DNA of 10,851 nt, taken from contig JAOUDT010000026.1 of NCBI GenBank assembly GCA_029859145.1, positions 1 through 10,851 of the forward strand. Direction: 5' to 3'. The translations under genes and the position numbers were made by a program. Below, one piece after another: positions 1-5,098 of the stretch. Below the pieces are notes generated by a model. That model worked only from the letters and a program-made list of their open reading frames with translations, did no database searches and was not told the DNA's origin. Source of the DNA: Dehalococcoidia bacterium. Lineage in GTDB: Bacteria; Chloroflexota; Dehalococcoidia; GIF9; AB-539-J10. How positions within the stretch are numbered: the first letter of the stretch is position 1; every line of letters starts with the position of its first letter.

Positions 1-1
1 C

Positions 2-346
2 TCCACCAGCCCCCACGGTTCTGTCACCACGCCTGGCGAGGGAGTGTTCACGTATAATGCCGAGGTGATGGTTCGCCTGATTGCAGGGCCTAAGATGGGC
101 TACCGCCTTACCAAGTGGACCGGTGACACGGACGCTCTCTCTAATGTCAACGCCGCCACAACCATTATTGCCATGCACGACGACTACACCATAGCCGCCA
201 ACTTTGCACTGAATTGGCCACTAATCGGTGGGATTATAGCGGGAGTCGTGGTAGCAGCGGGACTGGCGATTTTGTTCGTGCGTAGAAGGAGAGCAGCCGC
301 GAAGAAGAAACAGAGCCGAAGGAGAGCTGCCCGGAAAAAACATTGA
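2..346 (+). CDS. Surface protein C-terminus: InlB-type repeat plus membrane anchor (5' partial)
   Basis: The reading frame is open from the window edge, so only the last ~114 residues are present. A GTG at 44 is internal and not a credible start. The visible part begins with a repeat of the divergent InlB B-repeat / Listeria-Bacteroides type: GSVTTPGEG, then V..RLIAGPKMGYRLTKWTGD, then TTIIAMHDDYTIAANF. These are the usual 'V.L.A.P..GY.F..W.GD' and 'M..D.TI.A.F' signatures. It is followed by LNWPLIGGIIAG, a hydrophobic segment ending in FV, and a tail of Arg/Lys clusters (RRRRAAAKKK) to the C-terminus. This implies an exported protein held by a single C-terminal membrane helix with a basic cytoplasmic tail. 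The adhesion or structural role is inferred. The terminal 57 codons are repeated at 1601-1774. Confidence 0.72.
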   Translation, partial: STSPHGSVTTPGEGVFTYNAEVMVRLIAGPKMGYRLTKWTGDTDALSNVNAATTIIAMHDDYTIAANFALNWPLIGGIIAGVVVAAGLAILFVRRRRAAAKKKQSRRRAARKKH

Positions 347-375
347 TTTGAGTTTTCAGCACATACCAGCCCGGA
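173..375 (+). repeat. Duplicated anchor-tail segment, copy A
   Basis: The last 57 codons of the truncated surface gene plus roughly 28 nt past its stop (TTTTCAGC...TACC) match the segment at 1601-1803 without gaps inside the coding part. A hand alignment of the two translations gives about 41 of 57 identical residues. The resemblance beyond the stop codon argues for a DNA duplication and not only a common protein motif. Confidence 0.65.
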
Positions 376-516
376 CTCTGAATGGTACAAGCGTCAATTC
401 GGTTCTCCTCTTTACTTGGCTTGAGCAAAATGCACTAGCCTCTCGTTATTTCTCACTCATGTTCTGTATGAAATGCCAGTAGTGTGCAAGTTGCCAGTGG
501 CAAGACTATGCCTTAG

Positions 517-1503
517 CTAGAATGAAATCTCCAGGGACTCCAATCCCCAGGAACCGCATGCACAAAAGGGTATCCAGAAGACTATGTTCTTAGCTGCGGT
601 ATTGCCCTCGACAGATACCGCGACCGTGACTGTAACCTTGATGGATGTCTGATTCGGGGCAGTCCAGGTAATATTGGAGCCCGCCCCAGAAATTACGCCA
701 CCATCGCATGACCAATTGTAGACCAGGTCGCCACTTGTACCTGAAGCCACGCACTCAAGATCGTATTCTTCTGATATCCAGACATCGCAATCGCACCCGG
801 ACTGCGTGGGTACTCTCAAATATGGGTTTCCCTTGGGAGTAACAACCAGTTTCTCAATAGTTGGCGGAGGATTAAGTGCTACGCCAAGAGTCAACACCCT
901 CATGTCTTCCCCGCCATAGCCGTCCCTGACTATAACTGTGATGTTGTATAGGCCGACTTCTTCGGGAGCAGTCCAGCTTACAACTGTACCTGTGCCATTG
1001 ATATTACCTCCGCTAGCTCTCCACTCATAACTCAGTTCATCGCCGTCAGAGTCTGAAGCGTTACATGTAATCGTGAGAGTACCCAAGGGAGTAACCCAAT
1101 CTGCATTGGCTGGCAAGCCGTGAATAACGGGCGCGCTATCGATCCTCACTATGACAGTTAGATAATCTGTCACCTTGTTATCGCGGCTATCAGTTACCGT
1201 GACTGTGACTCTGTAGGAACCTTGAGAGTAGGGAGCAGTCCAGATAACCGTAGGTCCCTCGCCAGTTATGTTCCCTCCGCTAGCCGACCAATCATAGCTT
1301 AGGACGCCGCCACGGGGCGCCGTAGCATTACACACAATCTGGCTGCTTCCTCCGGGAAGAACTTTCGCCGGCTCAGCTGCCAGGCCGGTGATGACCGTCC
1401 GCTGGTTGGCTAGCACCGTGTAAAGCAGGATTGAAATCAGCGCCGCTGCCACCACGACCCACACGATTATTAGATATCTTTTTTCGTTCAAGCCTGTATC
1501 CAA
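517..1503 (-). CDS. Membrane-anchored Ig/PKD-like triple-repeat protein
   Basis: 328 residues. Residues ~10-32 form a strongly hydrophobic segment after a short charged N-terminus (NEKR), so this is an uncleaved N-terminal anchor or signal anchor with the rest outside the membrane. Three similar modules follow, at ~36-118, ~123-208 and ~212-310. Each has the pattern Y-[DEN]-W-S/R-x-x-GG-x-I-x-G-x-G-x4-WTAP followed by a run of alternating Val/Thr. This is typical of PKD/Ig-like beta-sandwich repeats of Chloroflexota and archaeal surface proteins. The first two modules share a Cys in equivalent 'I.CNA' positions (C58, C147). The third carries an insertion with CDC (227-229), and the C-terminus has CAC (313-315). 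The start is TTG at 1503-1501; no in-frame ATG exists near the N-terminus, the upstream frame stops at 1524-1522, and no Shine-Dalgarno is visible. Ligand and function are unknown; a structural or adhesive role is inferred. Confidence 0.7.
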   Translation of the reverse strand: MDTGLNEKRYLIIVWVVVAAALISILLYTVLANQRTVITGLAAEPAKVLPGGSSQIVCNATAPRGGVLSYDWSASGGNITGEGPTVIWTAPYSQGSYRVTVTVTDSRDNKVTDYLTVIVRIDSAPVIHGLPANADWVTPLGTLTITCNASDSDGDELSYEWRASGGNINGTGTVVSWTAPEEVGLYNITVIVRDGYGGEDMRVLTLGVALNPPPTIEKLVVTPKGNPYLRVPTQSGCDCDVWISEEYDLECVASGTSGDLVYNWSCDGGVISGAGSNITWTAPNQTSIKVTVTVAVSVEGNTAAKNIVFWIPFCACGSWGLESLEISF

Positions 1504-1515
1504 AACATCGCATAT

Positions 1516-1521
1516 ATTATA
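1516..1521 (-). promoter_or_regulatory. Possible -10 box for the Ig/PKD-repeat gene
   Basis: A perfect TATAAT lies on the minus strand 12 nt before the TTG start codon. Transcription would begin about 6 nt before the start, giving an almost leaderless mRNA, which would fit the missing Shine-Dalgarno. No convincing -35 hexamer is present at 16-18 bp spacing, so the call is weak. Confidence 0.35.
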
Positions 1522-1573
1522 TCACCTGCTAGCTCAGTGAAGGCTGGCGAAAAGTTGAGGTTTCAACAGTCGT

Positions 1574-1774
1574 TTGAATCCTTTTTCTGGATACCAAACC
1601 ATGCATGGCGATTACGCCGTGATTGCCAATCTCGCGCTCAACTGGCCGCTAATCGGCGGGATTATAGCGGCAGTGGTGGTGGCAGCCGGACTGACGATTC
1701 TCTTGGTGCGTAGAAGAAGAGCCGCCCGGACAAAAAGGCAAAGCCGAAAAAAAACTGTCCAGAAGAAACACTGA
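1574..1774 (+). pseudogene. Orphan membrane-anchor tail, remnant of a surface-protein paralogue
   Basis: The frame can be read from a TTG at 1574 (66 codons), but it is closed by a TGA at 1556-1558 and has no Shine-Dalgarno. From MH.DY at 1601 to the stop it matches the C-terminal 57 residues of the truncated gene at 2-346: NxALNWPLIGGIIA, a hydrophobic helix, RRRRAA, a Lys/Arg-rich end and a final KKH. The extracellular repeat part is absent upstream. The simplest reading is the 3' stump of a deleted or rearranged paralogue. An alternative is a genuine 66-residue single-helix membrane protein, which I consider less likely because the resemblance begins abruptly in mid-domain. Confidence 0.6.
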
Positions 1775-1803
1775 ACTAGGCTTTCAGCCCTTACCTCCAC
1801 CAC
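1601..1803 (+). repeat. Duplicated anchor-tail segment, copy B
   Basis: This is the counterpart of 173-375, with the same codon count to the stop and a matching CTTTCAGC...TACC stretch after it. The two copies flank the inverted Ig/PKD-repeat gene, so homologous recombination between them could delete that gene. Confidence 0.62.
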
Positions 1804-1827
1804 TACTCCTCGCCAGACTGACCATTT

Positions 1828-1860
1828 GGTGCAATATTGGCTGCACCGTAGTTTTTGTTT
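1828..1860 (+). terminator. Possible Rho-independent terminator
   Basis: A perfect 6-bp stem GGTGCA/TGCACC (1828-1833 with 1842-1847) encloses an 8-nt loop. It is followed after 4 nt by TTTTTGTTT on the plus strand. It lies ~50 nt after the stop of the orphan anchor tail, where the terminator of the ancestral surface gene would be expected. The stem is short and the T-run is slightly displaced, so strength is uncertain. Confidence 0.45.
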
Positions 1861-1888
1861 GTAAAAGCAGTTTCTCTGGCCAGCTTGG

Positions 1889-1965
1889 TGGAGTCCCTGG
1901 AGGGATTCGAACCCTCGACCCGCTGCTTAGAAGGCAGCCGCTCTGTCCAGCTGAGCTACAGGGAC
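1889..1965 (-). tRNA. tRNA-Arg (anticodon TCT)
   Basis: A full cloverleaf reads on the minus strand. The acceptor GTCCCTG pairs with CAGGGAC. The D-arm stem is GCTC/GAGC, and the anticodon stem GCTGC/GCAGC encloses loop CTTCTAA with anticodon TCT. The T-arm is GAGGG-TTCGAAT-CCCTC. CCA is encoded (1889-1891) and directly followed by a second CCA (1886-1888). It decodes AGA/AGG, codons used often by the genes in this window. The base at position 73 reads as T, which is unusual, because bacterial tRNA-Arg normally has A or G there. No intron and no variable-arm expansion is seen. Confidence 0.95.
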
Positions 1966-1975
1966 AGCCAAATCA

Positions 1976-2004
1976 AGTATAGCATGATAGGGCAGGAATG
2001 ATAA
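1976..2004 (-). promoter_or_regulatory. Promoter of the tRNA-Arg gene
   Basis: On the minus strand TTATCA (2004-1999), a 17-bp spacer and TATACT (1981-1976) form a good sigma70-type promoter. Its predicted start is only a few nt before the mature tRNA 5' end. It occupies the gap between the 39-codon Cys/His gene and the tRNA, so the tRNA need not depend on readthrough. Confidence 0.6.
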
Positions 2005-2019
2005 CAATACGATCGTGAG

Positions 2020-2139
2020 CTAGCCCTTGTGGGCCTGTGCCACGTGTTTCTGCCAGCATTTCTGGTGCACATAAACAGCGCATTTGGCACAGTAATAAAT
2101 ACGAACCCTGGCTTCCTTGCCGCAGATGGGACACTTCAT
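2020..2139 (-). CDS. 39-residue Cys/His zinc-finger-like protein
   Basis: This short gene has a strong Shine-Dalgarno: GGAGGT ends 9 nt before its ATG (2139-2137), inside the end of the upstream fmdB-like gene. The two overlap by ATGA, indicating coupled translation. The product begins MKCPICGKE and ends HVAQAHKG. Potential metal ligands are C3, C6, C17, C20, H25, C28, H32 and H37, in the order CxxC-x10-CxxC-x4-H-xx-C-x3-H-x4-H. This could bind two zincs in a cross-brace/treble-clef arrangement, as in HIT, MYND or AN1-type fingers; assignment to any one of these is not secure. Eight of 39 residues are candidate ligands and there is little else, so it is probably an accessory or regulatory metal-binding domain. 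It resembles the N-terminal half of the gene at 2393-2647. Confidence 0.8.
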   Translation of the reverse strand: MKCPICGKEARVRIYYCAKCAVYVHQKCWQKHVAQAHKG

Positions 2140-2378
2140 GACTTGCTACCTCCGTTATCTCTTTTCCCTAACCCTGAAGGATTGGACCCCTTTCCCTTCT
2201 CCTCACGGGAGTCGGTTACGTAGAAGCCTGGGCCGTTGAATATGATGGGGACGGGACAGAAGACGCGGCGGGCAATTCCGTGGCAGCTAGGACAATCGGC
2301 TACGGGCTTGTCGTTAAAGCTCTGTTTAAGCTCGAATTGCAGGCTACAATTCAGACAGCGATATTGATACGTAGGCAT
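2136..2378 (-). CDS. FmdB-family zinc ribbon protein
   Basis: 80 residues. The N-terminus MPTYQYRCLNC is the signature of the FmdB / CxxC_CxxC_SSSS putative regulatory family. The ribbon ligands are C8/C11 and C29/C32, and the typical motif PIIFNGPGFYVTD follows at ~44-56. The tail is hydrophilic and Gly/Lys/Ser-rich, as usual in the family. FmdB is named from the formamidase operon of Methylophilus; its molecular role remains poorly defined, and regulation or metal/nucleic-acid binding are the common suggestions. The ATG at 2378 is preceded by GGGGAGGA at proper spacing. The gene lies 14 nt after the upstream Cys/His gene and overlaps the downstream one by ATGA, so all three form one transcription unit. 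Confidence 0.88.
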   Translation of the reverse strand: MPTYQYRCLNCSLQFELKQSFNDKPVADCPSCHGIARRVFCPVPIIFNGPGFYVTDSREEKGKGSNPSGLGKRDNGGSKS

Positions 2379-2392
2379 GTGTATATCCTCCC

Positions 2393-2647
2393 CTACTCCA
2401 AAAGGGGTGCTTTTTCTTCTTCCGAGCTTTGCCCACCGGGTACCTTTGCCTTGGAGGCCGGTTGCTCTTTTCTGCTCTCTCTTGCTTTGAATTCGCCATC
2501 CAGATTAACGCTACCTATCTCAAAGGACGGTCGGTGGGCTTGCAGTACATGCTGATCCCAACAATAAGAATGTGTAAAGACACCACAGGAACAGTGGAAA
2601 ACAACCCTGTCATAAAGCAGTGGGTTTCCGCAGACAGTACAATTCAT
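2393..2647 (-). CDS. Cys/His zinc-finger-like protein with charged tail
   Basis: 84 residues from an ATG with GGAGGT six nt upstream; it is the first gene of the small-protein operon. The first ~38 residues carry C3, C6, then H18/C19/C21, H26, C29, H33 and H38. They end in CWxxHVxQAH, the same pattern as the 39-residue protein two genes downstream. Residues ~40-84 are rich in Lys, Glu, Ser and Pro and look disordered. The shared motif suggests a duplicated metal-binding module of treble-clef or HIT-like type. This is my reading of the spacing, and no family is certain. Function unknown; being co-transcribed with an FmdB-type ribbon suggests a common regulatory or metal-related task. Confidence 0.75.
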   Translation of the reverse strand: MNCTVCGNPLLYDRVVFHCSCGVFTHSYCWDQHVLQAHRPSFEIGSVNLDGEFKARESRKEQPASKAKVPGGQSSEEEKAPLLE

Positions 2648-2690
2648 CTACTTACCTCCCGCTATTAGCACTCTCTTTACTAAATTGCCA

Positions 2691-2719
2691 ATTATAGCGC
2701 GCTAGTAGAGTTTCGGCAA
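2691..2719 (-). promoter_or_regulatory. Promoter of the small zinc-protein operon
   Basis: On the minus strand TTGCCG (2719-2714), exactly 17 bp, and a perfect TATAAT (2696-2691) form a strong sigma70-type promoter. The predicted transcript would start near 2684, leaving a leader of ~36 nt that contains GGAGGT before the ATG at 2647. It is back to back with the promoter at 2808-2837, about 90 bp away. Confidence 0.65.
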
Positions 2720-2807
2720 GCTTTCTATCAGCAGTTGGCTTGTATGTTGTGGCTATGCCTGGCCCCTGTTGCAGAGACGTTGGGAGCAGGGAACAAATTT
2801 CACCTAG

Positions 2808-2837
2808 TTGACAATATGTTTTTCTAGCCGTTAATAT
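2808..2837 (+). promoter_or_regulatory. Promoter of the polyprenyl synthase-pgk-hflX operon
   Basis: A perfect TTGACA (2808-2813) is followed after 18 bp by TAATAT (2832-2837). The predicted start is near 2844, only ~6 nt before the ATG at 2850. That ATG has no visible Shine-Dalgarno, so the first gene may be translated from a leaderless or near-leaderless mRNA. Confidence 0.55.
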
Positions 2838-2849
2838 GGACTGTCTTCT

Positions 2850-3884
2850 ATGGTCAAAGAACATGAGTTGCCGAGCTCCTTCGCATCTTATCGCGACACA
2901 GTGATAGTTGAGTCAAAGAAGATTATCGATAGCTGTCCTCCGGCGCTTGGCAATATACTACGATATCATATGGGCTGGCGGGATGAGCATGGGCATTTCT
3001 GTAGGAAAGAATCGGGCAAGTTCATCCGCTCCATCCTTTGCCTTCTTAGTTGTCGGGCGGTGGGAGGTGATACTTCGCAGGCGATACCCGCAGCCGCAGC
3101 CATCGAGCTCATGCATAATTTCTCTTTAATCCACGACGATATCGAAGATACTAGCTATGAGCGCCATCACCGGCCAACTGTGTGGAAGTTATGGGGTGAG
3201 TCCCAGGCGATAAATGCTGGCGATGCCATGTTCGCCCTAGCTTATTCAGGGTTGCTTCGACTAAAGGAGAAGGGAATAGCTGCCGGAGACATTGTCAATT
3301 GCATAAAGATGTTGAGTGAGGCTTGCCTGGAGCTTTGTGAGGGACAATACTTGGACGTTGAATATGAGAACCGTCTAGACGTCACTGTCGAGGACTACCT
3401 TGACATGGCAGCTAAGAAAACAGCAGCCTTGTTTGCCGTGGCAACTTCTTTGGGCGCATACCTGGGCAACGAAGATAGTAAGTTGGTGGCTTCTTTTCGC
3501 TCGTTCGGCGGAGAGTTAGGCATGGTGTTTCAGATTCACGACGACATCTTGGGAATCTGGGGAGCGGAGGAAAGCGTTGGCAAGTCGGCTGGCGACGTCT
3601 GTCAGAGAAAGAAGACTTTGCCGGTAGCTTACGGGCTGCAGAATAGTAAGGGTACAGCAAGAAAGAGGCTCAGGAAGCGCTACTCTCAGGAATCTATCGA
3701 AGGCGAAGATATCAAAGAGGTTACCAAGATTCTGGACGATTTGGGAGCTAGAAATTATGCTGAGAATCTCGCTGAGCAATACTACTACAGAGCTCTGGCA
3801 CACCTCGAAGCCAGTTGCCTTGACACATCTAGTGTGGCTCCACTTAAAGAAGCTGCCGGCTTTCTGTTCAAGCGCGATTTCTAG
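2850..3884 (+). CDS. Trans-polyprenyl diphosphate synthase (GGPP/FPP synthase family)
   Basis: 344 residues. It condenses isopentenyl diphosphate with an allylic diphosphate to build C15-C20 or longer chains for membrane lipids or quinones. The first aspartate-rich motif is DDIED (96-100), followed by RHHRPT (105-110), where the family has RRG.PT. Then come EGQYLD (164-169), KKT (189-191), FQIHDDILG (227-235), and GKSAGD plus KKTLP (244-258). The second motif lacks its last Asp (DDILG), as I recall for a bacterial subgroup with 'DDILGIWG'. Phe91, five residues before the first motif, with small Ser92 at -4, would fit a C20 product; chain length is an inference. It is first in a seven-gene operon, 9 nt before pgk, with a near-leaderless start. 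Confidence 0.88.
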   Translation: MVKEHELPSSFASYRDTVIVESKKIIDSCPPALGNILRYHMGWRDEHGHFCRKESGKFIRSILCLLSCRAVGGDTSQAIPAAAAIELMHNFSLIHDDIEDTSYERHHRPTVWKLWGESQAINAGDAMFALAYSGLLRLKEKGIAAGDIVNCIKMLSEACLELCEGQYLDVEYENRLDVTVEDYLDMAAKKTAALFAVATSLGAYLGNEDSKLVASFRSFGGELGMVFQIHDDILGIWGAEESVGKSAGDVCQRKKTLPVAYGLQNSKGTARKRLRKRYSQESIEGEDIKEVTKILDDLGARNYAENLAEQYYYRALAHLEASCLDTSSVAPLKEAAGFLFKRDF

Positions 3885-3893
3885 GAGGGAAAG

Positions 3894-5084
3894 ATGCCGA
3901 AGAAGACTGTCGCAGATATAGATGTTGAAGGCAAGAGGGTTTTGCTCAGAGTCGACTTCAATGTCCCACTCAATGTCAACAGTGGTGCAATTAGCGATGA
4001 TAGTCGCATACGAGCTTCACTACCTACTATCAAATATCTCGTTGACCATAAAGCTAAGGTCATCATCTGCTCACATTCGGGACGCCCCGGAGGCAGAGTA
4101 GTTGACAACTTGCGGATGGCGCCAGCAGCACAGAGGTTGTCTCAGCTTGTGGGCTTGCCTGTCAGCACGGTATCTGATTGCATAGGCCAGGAAGTAGAAA
4201 GCAAGGTAGGTACACTGCAAGAGGGCGATATTCTGGTTTTGGAGAATCTGCGCTTTCACCCCGAAGAGGAAGCAAATGATCCCGACTTTGCCCGAAAGCT
4301 AGCCAGACTAGCAGATATTTACGTTGATGACGCCTTTAGTACTGCTCATCGGGTTCATGCCTCTATCGTGGGTGTAGCTAAATACTTGCCGGCGGTGGCT
4401 GGATTCTTGATGAACAAGGAGCTGAACGTTATGGAGAAGCTCTTGCATAATCCCGAGCGACCCTGGGGCTGCCTTATAGGGGGTGCTAAAGGGAGCGATA
4501 AGATAGATCTGCTGCAAAATATGCTAAGGAGGGTTGACATGTTGCTGGTTGGTGGTGGCATGACCGCTACTTTCCTGAAGACGCAGGGATATGAGACAGG
4601 GCACTCTTTGGTAGAGGACGACAAGTTGGACTTGGCCAAGAAGTTGTTGCAGGAAGCCGAGGAGTGGAAGGTGCCATTTCTGCTCCCCGTCGACGCAGTG
4701 GTGGCACAGGAAATCAAAGCCGGAGCTTCAATCAGAGTAGTGCCAACAACTGATATACCGGCGGGTAGCCATATCGTGGATATTGGTCCTAAATCGATCG
4801 TGCTTTTTCATAATGAGCTAAGAAAATGTCGTACGATCATGTGGAACGGCCCTATGGGGATTTACGAAATGCCCCAGTTTGCCCAGGGAACCAGGGCTAT
4901 AGCCAGCTTTCTTTCCACCCTCGATGCCACTACGATCATTGGTGGTGGCTCTTCCGCTGAAGTAGTTCAGGAAATGGGATTAGCTGATAAGATGACCCAT
5001 GTTTCCACAGGTGGCGGCGCCAGTCTGAAGTTTTTGGAGGGCGCCACCTTACCTGGTGTGGAAGTTCTGCTGGATACAAAATAA
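3894..5084 (+). CDS. pgk: Phosphoglycerate kinase
   Basis: 396 residues, normal family length. It interconverts 1,3-bisphosphoglycerate and 3-phosphoglycerate with ADP/ATP in the cytoplasm. N-domain landmarks: RVDFNVPL (19-26), SRIR (37-40), HSGRP (61-65), LRFHPEEE (119-126), DDAFSTAHRVHAS (145-157). C-domain landmarks: GGAKGSDKI (196-204), DIGPKS (296-301), WNGPMGIYE (317-325), GGGSSAEV (350-357), STGGGASL (371-378). Several near-invariant positions differ from the usual HLGRP, GGAKVSDK and GGGDT/S forms. AGGAGGGA overlaps the previous stop and places the ATG at 3894 firmly. tpiA follows 14 nt later, a common pgk-tpiA pairing. Confidence 0.97.
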   Translation: MPKKTVADIDVEGKRVLLRVDFNVPLNVNSGAISDDSRIRASLPTIKYLVDHKAKVIICSHSGRPGGRVVDNLRMAPAAQRLSQLVGLPVSTVSDCIGQEVESKVGTLQEGDILVLENLRFHPEEEANDPDFARKLARLADIYVDDAFSTAHRVHASIVGVAKYLPAVAGFLMNKELNVMEKLLHNPERPWGCLIGGAKGSDKIDLLQNMLRRVDMLLVGGGMTATFLKTQGYETGHSLVEDDKLDLAKKLLQEAEEWKVPFLLPVDAVVAQEIKAGASIRVVPTTDIPAGSHIVDIGPKSIVLFHNELRKCRTIMWNGPMGIYEMPQFAQGTRAIASFLSTLDATTIIGGGSSAEVVQEMGLADKMTHVSTGGGASLKFLEGATLPGVEVLLDTK

Positions 5085-5098
5085 CGGGAGGTTGTGAA

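Noticed and set aside
184..428. Minus-strand reading frames opposite the surface-protein tail, and similar antisense frames across all the operon genes.
   Set aside because: They mirror the Arg/Lys- and Ala-rich codons of the sense genes, have no start signals, and show no recognisable domain.
491..503. Palindrome TTGCCA-G-TGGCAA just after the Ig/PKD-repeat gene, considered as a terminator or operator.
   Set aside because: As RNA only a short 5-bp stem forms and no T-run follows on either strand; too weak to call.
1554..1567. Small inverted repeat GTTGA-GGTT-TCAAC at the edge of the orphan anchor tail, considered as a recombination site or insertion boundary.
   Set aside because: Only 5 bp per arm, no target duplication and no transposase nearby; expected by chance in this length.
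4526..4541. Perfect AAGGAGGG followed by an in-frame ATG inside pgk (codon 216), as if the C-terminal domain could be made alone.
   Set aside because: The purines are the codons for conserved Arg212-Arg213, and the ATG is an ordinary Met in the family alignment region; no independent evidence for an internal product.
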